In this document: one piece after another, positions 22,231 through 35,400 of the stretch
Position numbering within the stretch: position 1 is the stretch's first letter
How the letters are laid out: the number at the start of each line of letters is the position of its first letter
NCBI GenBank assembly: GCA_038501625.1
Contig: JAZAYU010000001.1
Location: forward strand, 8,917,374-8,981,373
Source: Corbicula japonica
Lineage: Eukaryota > Mollusca > Bivalvia > Venerida > Cyrenidae
Direction of reading: 5' to 3'
Length of the DNA: 64,000 nt
Translations under genes and position numbers: made by a program
Notes under the pieces: generated by a model
Told to the model about the DNA's origin: nothing
Seen by the model: only the letters and a program-made list of their open reading frames with translations
The model's database searches: none

Positions 22231-25079
22231 AATATTTAACATAATGCCACGCTGCCTTATAATTGGGATGATTTTGCTTCGAGATATTCAAACTTGAAAA
22301 AGCGTGCATTTCGAATTTTTCCATTTTCAAACAAAACGTTAGAGCAAAGCGAACAGGCATATGCTTGATGTACTCTTATGTTTGCATTCAATTATATTTG
22401 ATCAATGATCATTATACAGCAAACATATTGTAGTTACCTTAGCTAGAAGTCCGGTAACAGACGTGACGATAATGACACACAAAAAGGGTACAGTAAAAAA
22501 TTACAAAATTTATAGGCGGTTTTCTCCTCAAATATTTTTATTTTAAATTATTTCAAAACTGACTTAATTCCCAGACCATTTTGTGGGATCAGTTAATTCA
22601 AAGACTAGACCTTTTAAGAAGTTCATTCAACGTTATGTGAGGATGTGTGTGTTGTAACGGAAATGACACCAAAATACATGTACTATTAAAATCAAAAATA
22701 TAAAATATCAGATCAACGGAATCTTGAATACGGTGCACTGCAAATGAAGATATTCATAGTAGGTATTGGCTTACGTGGAATAAAATCTGGTATTTTTCAC
22801 AGTAAATTTACGATATCGACTGAATTATTTCATAACCCCAATATAGGGACAAGTAAAAATAATTACACATTTCAGCTTTCAATTGATGAAAAATGAATGT
22901 CTTAATAAATTAAGTAAACAGAAGTATATGTATGATGGTGAATACCAATAATGCTGATCAGTATGATGTGAAATTCATCTGCTATCCTTTTGTTTTCTCA
23001 AAAAATATCCGGGACACCTGATGCAAATAAAATATAGAATGACTAACCTATGTGTGCGTGCGTGCTCGTGATTTTGTTTATAATTTCTTTCGTCTTTTCT
23101 CTTGGAGTTATTTCTAGAGAAATAACAAAGAAAAAAGTAGCATAAATCAGCCACTAAATACAAACACGGAAGTAAACATACTTTTTATCATATGATGATG
23201 AATATAATTCACGAAACAAACACAAGAAAGTAGCAAGAGTTTAAACCAATCTGTTCGCATGTGACAAACACCCACAAAACCCCATATGCTTCCCCCCTCT
23301 GATAAGTAGACTTACGTGAGGAATATGCAGCACAAACACTCAAGTAGACCCAGTTATCAGCCGAAATTCCTTAAGATCGGAAAATTAAATTTATAATTAA
23401 GTTGATGATACTTCGACCTCCAAGTACCTTTGCTATAATAATTGTTTTCAATTATCAGCTCATACAATCACAATAAACACTTGTTATCAATCCAACACTA
23501 CATCACAAAAAAAGCCTGACGGTCTCGTCCTCAACAAGAGGAAGTTACAATATAGAACAGAATAGAATGCTGTAATTCATGCAGAATGGCCTAAACATCA
23601 CAAAGATGTCACTCCCTGCCATTAATTTTTATAACTGTAATTTCAGAGACACATTGGTAGTCGAGATTGAACTTATCAAGAAAGGGCATCCTTTTTCATA
23701 CCGTAGGCTGCACAGTTTGTGTATGATACGTTGACCGGACAACTAGACAGACAAGTGACAGACAAGACATAAAAAATATTTCGTAATCAGCTAACAGTTT
23801 TAAAAACTTGATATCGTCATGTTCCTTTCACAAGAATTACTCGCTAGAAAAACTCGCCGATATATACAGTATCACGTGACTGTCTACTTATCCGCAATCA
23901 GTTACCGGTGTAAGAGATTCTATAAATTAATTACTCACACAAAACTATTTACGTAAAGGACGTGACATCGTTATGGCCAAGAATCACAGCAGACATAACA
24001 GTAGTGCTGTTTGCCTTGAGCACCGAGTTTAAACCAAAACAGAACCTCTGAATGATACCGCATAAATTGCACCATCGTTTTGTTCTGAAGTCTCAAGTTC
24101 TGCATTTTATAGCAAAATGCTTCGTTAATCAGTTAGCAGTTACAAAATCTAATCCTTCCTATTACAACATGTGAAATATTAGCACAGACAGACTTTTAAT
24201 AAATTCCCTAGAGCTTAGTGAATAGAGCTTGGGCTTAGAGATGGGCAGCTTCATTGAGCAGAAGGGGAATTTAATGGCAGGGACCAGGAGCAGATATAAT
24301 CAAGTACTGAAGATCGTTTTATGCAAGTCGAAAGGTTGACACAAAAACTGAATGTAGTGAAAGGTGTTAAGAACAAAGATTTGACATTAAACTGAAATGG
24401 CTTAAATACAAAATACAACATAGATGTGTTTTATGAATTTAATATAAAATTTCTTTTTATAAGTAACAAAACAATTAACAGACAGCAATTTGCCATTCAA
24501 ATTACATTATATGCCATCTATGAAAAGCTCTTAATAGTAACTTGGTAATTAATGGTACAAGTACTCAGCACTGCAATTTTCACACCTGCAATCAGTGTAG
24601 ACCCCGATCAGCCTCAACAAAACCGATTCTGTTAACAAATAATTCTAACTGGTTAATCATTGTTAGCTGCTTGGTAAAAAATAACCAAATGAATTTAACA
24701 AGTCAATGTGCCAGTTGATCAGGATCTGCACTGTTTGCCCATGTGACAAATGATGTGTGGAGTAAATGGTTAGTTTTCTGTGTATCATGTGTACAGGTAG
24801 ATGGACAAATGCATGTTGGATCTTTTCAAAACTGTAAATCAGTGAAACCTTAAGGATTTAAACATGTGAACAAAGAGTAAATTCAACAAACAAATGATAT
24901 GACTGGCACTTGTGAATTTAGGACAAGTTTAATCAGTGTGTAAATAAACTCAAAGAATCATATAAAACTCAAACTATGTCCTCGACAAAACTTTTTTTAA
25001 GTAAAGCCATGCAACTGAAAAATGTGGTATTAATTATGAACAATATGCCCCACCCTCCCACTCCATCACAATAACATCA

Positions 25080-25143
25080 TCTGGGCCCCAAGATCATAAA
25101 ACTAAGTAAGTTTTAGCATTTAGTTTTATGATTTTGGGCTCAG
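25080..25143. repeat. Short hairpin of the fold-back family
   Basis: GGGCCCCAAGATCATAAAAC faces GTTTTATGATTTTGGGCTC across a short loop: only the outer arms of the palindromic MITE remain. Confidence 0.55.
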
Positions 25144-25589
25144 CTCCAGTTAGCTGGATGTCGCAAATGCCCTGCAAGTAAACCATGAACTAGAGTTCCA
25201 TACAGCAAAAACAATGTGAAAATGCTTCTTTGGTGATAGTTTGATATTTATGCTCGACTTCATTTCAAGGAATAATGTGAACATATTTGAAGATCTGGCT
25301 CAAATATGTGTGTTCTTAACTATTACATTATTTAATGTCTGAGAAAAAGCAAGAATGTCAATACACAGAGAAATTTAGAATGTTCCTGTAGTATCATTAA
25401 ATATTAAAATTGCTCCAATGTATACAGTTTTTGACCTGATCATGTGTGAACTTTTTCAGTCCAGCCAAAATGAAGTACTAACTAAGTACTGTCGTATAGT
25501 ACAAACATTAGTACATTTCAAAGTTGATTAGTATATTCTATGGCACTGTCACTGTACTGGAAGACCACCATGCACAGCCAGACTTTAAC

Positions 25590-25813
25590 CTTTTCCTCCA
25601 TATATGCACCATTATGGAATGAGCAAACAGTGTAGATCTAGATTAGCTGTGCCGTCTGATCAGGAGCTGCACCGTTCACTTTTTGATTTATCACGTTATT
25701 TCTAACCAGATAGCAACAAGTGCAGATCCTGATCTGATGTCATGAATGTGCCAGCTGATCTGATCTACACTGTTCACAAATGTGTCAAAAAGGCCTCTAT
25801 ATGGCGTAAAAGG
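25590..25813. mobile_element. TTAA-MITE, copy with left TTAA
   Basis: TTAA then CCTTTTCCTCCATATATGC at the left; CTCTATATGGCGTAAAAGG at the right. Internal GTGTAGATCTAG and GTGCCAGCTGATCTG modules. Confidence 0.6.
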
Positions 25814-26356
25814 TGAAGTTCCTCAAACTCACAGTATTCTATAATCAAACATGTTGAGCAATGCAAGAATTCATTTAGAATTTTAGTAATTCCCAGACAG
25901 CTATGCTTTACCGTTTATCAGTGATTTAAAACTAACTATCTGCCGGTGCCTTTTCCATTAGGAAAGTAAAGATGACAAATCTCAAACCTGGAAAAAATAA
26001 GGTAATTAAAAAACTTTTTTCATGTCTTGCTAATGTTGTTTTAGCACACAGGTGGTGATGTTAGACACGAGTACAGATTCGAGACAGTGTTACAACAAAA
26101 TTAGTTCTTAATGAAAAGGAATTCAGTCAGAGGGGGGAAAAATAAACACAGATTTTCGGGACAAAATGTATAGTTTGTAAAGTTAAACTTAAACAGCCGT
26201 TATTTGGCAGTAAAATCAACAAATAAAATCACTGATTTACACATATTCCTTTCCATTTTTTAGACGAGCATCAAAGGTGTTAGTAATCTGAATATGTTTC
26301 TTTCAATTATAAGTGATGTAGCTTCCAAAATACAACACTCTCACAGGGACTGGCTT

Positions 26357-26482
26357 TCAGTCTAGTTTTCGGGTTGGATCATTTCCGGCAGTTTCTTTTC
26401 CCACAAATACTGCAAGGTCAGCAAAGTTATTCATGTAGTCGATACTACTTTCATTCATCATACTCTGAAACGTGGATTCAAC
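26357..26482 (-). CDS. CRAMP1: CRAMP1 exon 19, last coding exon
   Basis: FQSMMNESSIDYMNNFADLA and GKETAGNDPTRKLD then TGA. Acceptor TGTGTTTTCAG. The DYMNNFADLA helix-like end is typical of cramped C-termini. Confidence 0.9.
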   Translation of the reverse strand, partial: VESTFQSMMNESSIDYMNNFADLAVFVGKETAGNDPTRKLD

Positions 26483-29400
26483 CTGAAAACACACACAAAA
26501 TGGAATACATGTACTTCCAAGTTTGATAATTTCACAAATTTAATGTTATACATGTATACATGGAAAGTTTAAAGTGTATAACATGGCTCCAATCAATGGT
26601 AAGCAAGTTCAGATGTTAGGTCAATTTGGCAATGCAAATTACAACCATACAGATCTGTATAACTTAAATCCATTGGACAAAATTGATGTGATCCAAATGT
26701 GTCAGGAACTACAAACTGTTGTATCATGTCATTTCACGGGGATAACATGCAAAAGCCTGCAAATGATATATTTGCGTGGACTTAAATTCATGCAATTCTA
26801 TTTTATTTTTCTCTTAAGACATATAATCACATGGTTTAATTAAGATGGTGTTTAATTTTGAGCATTTAACCTAAGGGGAAAAAAGAAAATTTAAACCTAA
26901 ATGAATTATAATGAGAAAACAGTAATGCTAATGTTTATGTGATCACACTACAATCTTTTAATACTCAAAATATGCTAAAAGTTACCTAGGTTTTCAAAAT
27001 GTGAACAAAACAAAGTTCAACAAATGGGCTGTAGCAATAGTATAATAATGAATTTGGGGGCAGTTTTTAACCAATGTGACACCTGAGGGTGTAGCACAGG
27101 TCAAATATTCTATATATGGAGCTAAACAAGTCTCATTGATGTTTTATTACTTTCCTATTAATAATTAGTTGAACTTACATCATTTCTATGCGCTTGGAAA
27201 TCCCTTGAATTCTCGTTAAACAATGACAGAGGCATATTGGGATTGAACATGGACGAGGAACTGGATGCAGACGGTTTGGACGGTGATTCCAGAAAACTTG
27301 TCAAGGACAAATCAGGTACCTGAAACACAAACACAAACATTTATTGTGTAATGAAACTTTTGAATTACAATAATAAGCACTGAAAACCAATGCGAAATTT
27401 AAACAATTTAAAACTGATTTTGGAATGTGTAATTCCAGCATTATCGATCAGTCTGTCCAACATTCTAATACTGATGGATCATCCCTGTATACTGGCAATT
27501 TAACACTAATAACAGTACATGTATCAAGCAAACAAGACATCAAATAATACATCTAAATACACACTGTCAGAATTCAATACATGTAAACTACACAATTTTT
27601 ATTTCAGCAGCATAAAAACTATGAGTAACCAACAAACTTCTATAACCCTTTACTCCATAGAATATGATTTTTATCACATGGGTGAACAGTGCAGATAGGA
27701 TAAGCTAGAATATAGGAAAACTCTAACAGCTAACAGTGTAGATCCTTATTAGACCGCATGGATATGCTGGCTGATCTGGATCTACATTGGAGGCCCATAT
27801 AGTAAAAGGCATATATTTTTATATGGAGTTAAGAGAAAATTAACTTACATCGCCACCAAGCCACTGCTGATCTGGATTAGGTGAAGGTTGGAATAGTGAC
27901 CGCACCGGCGGGCTGTTTAGAGATTTCTGCTGTTCACTGGTGGTCCGGATGGGTGGGGTAACAAGGATGGGATCCAGTGTCTTGTTGCTATCTTCTAACA
28001 AATTGCTGAAGGATGTATCTGTTTCTATTTCGCCTGGAATCAAACATACTTCTATGAAATTTGACTGTTAAAAAAATACAGTTTCCAAATTTATGGAAAA
28101 AATGTAGGATCAACTGGTTTTTGCACATAAATCAGTGTTTTTTTTATGCCAAATATTTGGAGAAATTGGGCCCCATTCCCCCCTCAAAATAGTATATATT
28201 TTTCCCCCACATCAGTAAAAAATTCCCCCTTTGCCGGAGTCTGTTAAGCACCCTTCGATAGTGAAGATGATAAATCTGAATTTTGGATATGTTTAATGGA
28301 TACCCCACTGATGGACAATACAGTGACAAGAATAATTGATAAATTTGCAGACAGAAAAAGACATTTCACTGTAGACCATTGACTTTCTTTGAATTAAAAG
28401 ATCAGTGGATACTTTGTTATGTTGTGTTTGACAGGCTGCAAGTATCTTCCAAATATTCCCCCTTTCCTTTGTTCGCGTCCTCCAAAGGGCTGCAACCCCC
28501 TTCCCCCAAAAGAGAAAAAAAACACTGTAAATCCACTTTAGCAGATCACAAGACAATATAGCCATCATGTATGCTACATCAACTCACAACCCAGTTATAC
28601 CTGTGCCCAAGATCAACTAGAGCTATCACTGAAGGTGATTAATACCCCGCAATGCTGCTTTGTCAGAGTATACAGAAATGATGTTTGCATCTTTCATGGG
28701 TGAAAGTTGAAAAACAATTGAAATCCTGAAAATTTGCTGGGGGTCCAGGGGGCCGCTAGGGCTCCAGTAGGTCCAGGGCAAAGCCCTGGTGGGGGAAGCT
28801 TCTGGAAGATAGCAATTTATATACCATTGGGAAGCCATTGCTTAAGTGCATTTGAGCTTTTTTGAAACACAAAATTAAGTCATCTGGAGGCATGGGTTTA
28901 TCATTTATTGTCATTTATCTTAATCAACAATGCCTCTCAATTCAGTGAAAATTCTCCATAAACAAAAATTATAGAACTGCATGAATATTTTCAATAATTA
29001 TGAAATTGACGCTAGTTGTTTATTTCTGCTGGGTTTTTTTTTTTTTTTTTTTTTTTATAATAAATATCTCCAATACAAAGTATGTACATAATTTGTGCGC
29101 ATTTTAGTTTCCAAAGTACATCATTGGACAGCATATTCTGATGTAGACCTACTTTCATTTTGTGTAGTCCGAGATTAAATTTCCTCGCGGCATAACAATT
29201 TTAGAAAATAAAACATAGGACTATATCGGCCTACCGATACAAGGCCATTTCAGTTGCATAATAACAAGAGGTGTTTGTCAAACACAAATGCCCCCCCTGA
29301 CGTGCAAGTGATATCTATTAGCATTGAATTTAAATTTTTGGAAATTTAGAGACTTTTGTAAGCTTTAGCAATGAAGGGTACCAGTCATGAAAGCAATTTA

Positions 29401-32400
29401 CAAGACGGTGGAACTCCTATATATCAATAACCAGGTCATCCAATGAGAGGATTACATTTACCTCGACAAACATAAGCGCGTGTAGATTAACCTAGTCTAA
29501 CACAAAGGATTTTATTGTAATTTAAATCAAATATTCGCTATTGGCGGAGATATAGTAGCTCTAGTGTTATGTCAATTCCGGTAATGTACAGGCTTTAGTG
29601 ACCATCCATACGAAACCAAAGCATTTAATAAACACAAGTGAGTGATAATCAGTGCCTATTTATGACACGGCATATATTGAAATAGTTTAAAATTAATGTT
29701 ATGGATCATTAATATATATCTTTACTTGAAATTGTCATGGGGAAAAATAATCACAACTTTACACTGAGAAGTATTTTATTTTATTATACAAATAAACATA
29801 AAAACGTTGTCTAGTTATTGATCGAACAAGGTTTTTTGTTGTCAAGGCCACCGTGACCTTGACCTTTGACCTACTGACCCCAAAACCAATAGGGGTCTTC
29901 TACTGGTCACGACCAACTTCCACACCAAATATGAGGTCTGTATCACAAAGCGTTGTCTAGTTATTGATCGGACAACGTTTTTGTATGCAAAGGCCACTGT
30001 GACCTTGACCTTTGACCTACTGATCCTAAAATCAATAGGGTTCTTCTACTGGTCATGACCAACCTCCACACCAAATATGAGGACTGTATCACAAAGCGTT
30101 GTCTAGTTATTGATCGGACAACGTTTTTGTATGCAAAGGCCACTGTGACCTTGACCTTTGACCTACTGATCCTAAAATCAATAGGGTTCTTCTACTGGTC
30201 ATGACCAACCTCCACACCAAATATGAGGACTGTATCACAAAGCGTTGTCTAGTTATTGATCGGACAAGGTTTTTGTGGTCAAGGCCACTGTGACCTTGAC
30301 CTTTGACCTACTGACCCCAAAATCAATAGGGGTCTTCTACTGGTCATGACCAACCTCCACACCAAATATGAGGACTGTATCACAAAGCGTTGTCTAGTTA
30401 TTGATCGGACAAGGTTTTTGTGGTCAAGGCCACTGTGACCTTGACCTTTGACCTACTGACCCCAAAATCAATAGGGGTCTTCTACTGGTCATGACCAACC
30501 TCCACACCAAATATGAGGACTGTACCACAAAGCGTTGTCTAGTTATTGATCGGACAAGGTTTTTGTGGTCAAGGCCACTGTGACCTTGACCTTTGACCTA
30601 CTGACCCCAAAATCAATAGGGGTCTTCTACTGGTCATGACCAACCTCCACACCAAATATGAGGACTGTATCACAAAGCGTTGTCTAGTTATTGATCGGAC
30701 AAGGTTTTTGTGGTCAAGGCCACTGTGACCTTGACCTTTGACCTACTGACCCCAAAATCAATAGGGGTCTTCTACTGGTCATGACCAACCTCCACACCAA
30801 ATATGAGGACTGTATCACAAAGCGTTGTCTAGTTATTGATCGGACAAGGTTTTTGTGGTCAAGGCCACTGTGACCTTGACCTTTGACCTACTGACCCCAA
30901 AATCATTAGGGGTCTTCTACTGGTCATGACCAACCTCCACACCAAATATGAGGACTGTATCACAAAGCGTTGTCTAGTTATTGATCGGACAAGGTTTTTG
31001 TGGTCAAGGCCACTGTGACCTTGACCTTTGACCTACTGACCCCAAAATCAATAGGGGTCTTCTACTGGTCATGACCAACCTCCACACCAAATATAAGGAC
31101 TGTATCACAAAGCGTTGTCTAGTTATTGATCGGACAAGATGTGGTCTACGGACCGACATACCGACCGACATACCGACCGACCGACCGACCGACATGTGCA
31201 AAGCAATATACCCCCGCTTCTTCGAAGGGGGGCATAATTACATACATATTACTTACTACGCAGTCTCTGCGTAAGAAAAAAACAATCGAGCATCTTCTGA
31301 GTATTGTTTTACAATCTGCATTTAATTTTACGCACACAGCTACACGACCTTCACCCGGGCACATGTTGTTATTTTTCCCAGAGGGATAAGAATAATGACG
31401 TCATTTGGAGAGCTAATGCTAACGAAACCAAACGTAGGACTATATCCGCGCGGCTACCGATACAAGTCCATTTCAGTTGCATGATAATTACATACATATT
31501 ACTTACTACGCTGTCTCTGTGTCAGAAAAAAAACAATCGAGCATCTTCTGAGTATTTTTTTTACAATCTGTTGATAAGCACACAGCTACTCGACCTTCAC
31601 CTGGGCACATGTTGTTATTCTTCCGAGAGGGATAAGAATAATGATGTCATTTGGTGAGCTAATGCTATCGCCATGTGCATGTAAAGCAAAAGTTGTGTTT
31701 AAAAATAGCGACTTGGGTTTTCACCGGATGTAAACAAAACTGTAAAAGTAGTTGACGTCACAAGGTTTTGTTGAATCATGCTCCCATTCCAAAAAATAAT
31801 GGACTGATTCAAATGAAAAAAAAAATATGTCATGCAAATCTAATCACGAACGTATGTTAAAAGTTTGAAAACTGGAGAAGTAGTTTGTGTCATAAGATTT
31901 CGTTAAATAATGCTCCCCTCCAACCAAAAATGGACTGATCCATAAAAAACATGTCACTAACATGCACACTTCATGCAGAACATATGATTTCAGTTCCAAG
32001 TCGATATCTTGAAAACTGTAGAAGTTTGCATAACATGATTTTGTTAAATCATGTTCCCTGCAAAAAGAATGGACTGATCCACACAAAAAATATGTCACGC
32101 ACATCTACACTTCATGCTGAACATATGTTTAAAGTTTCAAGTTAATATCTTAAAAACTGTAGAAGAAGTTCGTGTCACAAGATTTTGTTGAATCATGCTC
32201 CCCTGCTAAAAAATAATGGACTGATCCACATGAAACAAAGTATGTCATGGAAATCTACTCACAAACGTATATTTAAAGTTTGAAAACTGGAGAAGTAGTT
32301 TGCATCATAAGATTTTAAACAAAAGATTTTGTTAAATAATGCTCACCTGCAAAAAATAATGGACTGATCCACAAAAAAATATGTCGCAAATATGTTTGAA

Positions 32401-35400
32401 AACTGGAGAAGTAGTTTGTGTCATAAGATTTTGTTAAATAATGCTCCCCTCCAACCAAAAATGGACTGATCCATAAAAAACACGTCACTAACATGCACAC
32501 TTCATGCATAACATACACTTTCGCTTTCAAGTCGATATCTTCAAAACTGTAGAAGTTTGCATAACACAATTTTGTTAAATCATGTCCCTTGCAAAAAATA
32601 ATGGACTGATCCACACGAAAAATATGTCACGCACATCTACACTTCATGCCGAACATATGTATCAAGTTTCAAGTCAATATCTTAAAAACTGTAGAAGAAG
32701 TTCGCGTCACAAGATTTTATTGAATCATGCTCCCCTCCAAAAAATAATGGACTGATCCACATGAGAAAAAAAGAAATTTGCGCAAATGTACACATGAACA
32801 TATGTTTAAAGTTTCAAGTCGATATCTTGAAAACTGTTGACGTAGTAAGTGTAGAAGTTTGAATAACACGATTTTGTTAAATCATGTCCCCTGCAAAAAG
32901 TAATGGACTGATCCACACGAAAAATATGTCACGCACATCTACACTTCATGCCGAATAAATGTATCAAGTTTCAAGTAAATATCTTAAAAACTGTAGAAGT
33001 AGTTCGCATCACAAGATTTAGAAGTTTGCATAACACGATTTTGTTAAATCATGTCCCCTGCAAAAAATAATGGACTAATCCACACGAAAAATATGTCACG
33101 CACATCTACACTTCATGCCGAACATGTGTATCAAGTTTCAAGTCAATATCTTAAAAACTGTAGAAGTAGTTCGCGTAACAAGATTTTGTTAAATCGTGCT
33201 CCCCTCCGAAAAATAATGGACTGATCCACGAGAAAAAAAATAGTTCGCGCAAATGTCCTAACAAACATATGGTTAAAGTTTCAAGTCGATATCTTGAAAA
33301 CTGTTGGCCCTGTAAGTGCCACAGACAGACCTCCCAACCAACCAACCAACCAACCGGATGATGACTCCTATATACCCCCTATACTTCGTATGCGGGGGTA
33401 TAATAAAACTAAATCTGGAGATCAGTCTCAAATCTCAAGCATCTGATTGGCTGAAATGGCGACCAGTCTGTACTCCATGGGATACAGCTGGGCCCAAGAT
33501 CATAAAACCAAGTTTGGAGATCAGTCTCAAATCTCAAGAATCTGATTGGCTGAAATGGCGACTGGTCGCCATTTCAGCCAATCAGATTCTTGAGATTTGA
33601 GACTGATCTCCAAACTTAGTTTTATGATCTTGGGCCCTGGTATCTAGTACAAACTGATTGTAGCCACTGCTACAATTCCTCTCCTTATGTAGTCCTTGTA
33701 ATCATTTTAAGTGTCAGATATTCTGCCATACAAAGCTGAATGTTTGCTATTTCTCGAGCTCATCATTAGTTATCAAGTGAGTAACTTGACAAGTCAAGTC
33801 AGGTAAAGTCAAAGTTTAAGTGGCGTTAACATATTTTTATAAACAATGTTAAGAGGCAAACAACATTTCGTAATGGCAGCTTGTAAAGTATACAAGATGA
33901 CACAAAGGAAACCATGATATCAAAGGAATGGTAGGTAAACAAAGTATGTTACAAATGAAAATCATTGTTATTGGAAACATCCATATTTTTGTAAACAAAA
34001 TACCTGTAGGTAAAGAAATATCCAGCAGGGATGACAGATTTGGGGGACTAATGGAACCAGCTGTGCTGGGAATCGGTGTAGAAATTGACAATGTTTCAAA
34101 TGTACAGGTAGTGAGTGGCGTAGTTACTATGGTGATGGGAGCCGAGACTGGCGTACTAGGCATAGCAGAAAGACCAGCTGCCTTCAATGCCTCCTGACTC
34201 ATCGATCCAAGCTACAAAAAACAAATGGAATAATCATTTTTCACAACCTGATCAAAGAATGTGGGTGTTTCTTGAACAATTTTACAACAAAACATATCTT
34301 CAGTATAAATGTTAATGAAAGCACTTGTTCTATCTGCCAAAAACTGATGAAGCCAATCAGATCTGAATGATTATATTGAATGACTGTTTATACCTCTTCT
34401 ATTCATTCAAAAGTCTGCAAGTTCACTTTTATTCATGGGCAGAAGTTTTTTTATAATTTGTCTGATCTACTGATTCTTGAATTTAAAACCTGGAGGAAAG
34501 GTTGTTTCATACTAAATGTAATTAGAAGATTTTATTCTTAATCCAAGAAAATATCGTTTTAACAAAAACAAAATTTGATGCTCATAAAAAACTATTTTGC
34601 TTCATTGAATATTGATAGGATTTTGCGGTAGATTTTTATCTTTCCCTTTCCTATTAACACTTTTTCTGGGGATACACCTTTAATCACATAGGAAACCATT
34701 GTAGATTCAGGCAACACATCTCTGCCATCATATTTGGATCTCACTATTAAGGTTTTGGTCAGAAATAAATTAAGAAATCTAAAAACTTTGATGCGATGGC
34801 ACAGATGTGCCAGGAGATTTGGATCTACACTGGTCATGTGATAAAATTTGCATCTATGGAGCAAAGGGTTTTATCAGGCTTGCATTAACCCTGATATTGC
34901 CTTACATGTGAGGCAGGAATCCTCAGCAATGTCTGATCCCCGTCCGGCGACAGTGACATCTCCATCAGTTCTGATGAATTACAAGTTGGTGATGTTGTCA
35001 CTGATGGGGAACCTGAAAAATGTAAATATATACTGTACTGGTAAGGTTTGTTTGTGACATGATGAACATTCTGTGATTTTTTTGGGGTTAGTGATATGCT
35101 AGGAAAATCCCAGGTGGGCGACATTTGGGACACTCCGAGTAAGACACCTATCTAGGCTAATGTAAAGAGTTAGTTCAAACAATTTTTGTAAATTAAATAA
35201 ACCTAACATTTATGTAATAACTAGGCAGTTAGCCTAAATAATGTTCAAAACAATTCAATCTAGAAAACTCTGTTATTTTCAACTCTAGAGCAAGTGTATT
35301 GAAAAAGCTGTATGTTAGAAACATGTTGACATTGTTGAGATTTCTTACCAAATAAAACATGATTAACCATTGTCGCTGTTGAACATGGTGACGTTGTAAT

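Larger units (their letters stand above)
22231..26356. other. Intergenic region without a recognised gene
   Basis: AT-rich sequence in which no coding exon could be supported. It holds decayed TTAA-MITEs near 24577-24770 and 25590-25813 and a short hairpin at 25080-25143. CRAMP1's 3'UTR must occupy the right edge. Confidence 0.5.

Noticed and set aside
22437..22490. Minus-strand frame VPFLCVIIVTSVTGLLAK before GTAACT, looking like a membrane helix or signal peptide for the unknown gene
   Set aside because: An in-frame TAA lies five codons upstream with no AG acceptor or ATG between, so it cannot be an exon as the sequence stands.
26574..26843. 89-codon plus-strand ORF
   Set aside because: It lies in a CRAMP1 intron on the opposite strand, shows no recognisable protein features and no codon bias.
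31004..31364. ORFs rich in VGRSVGR repeats
   Set aside because: They translate the (CGAC)n microsatellite of element B.
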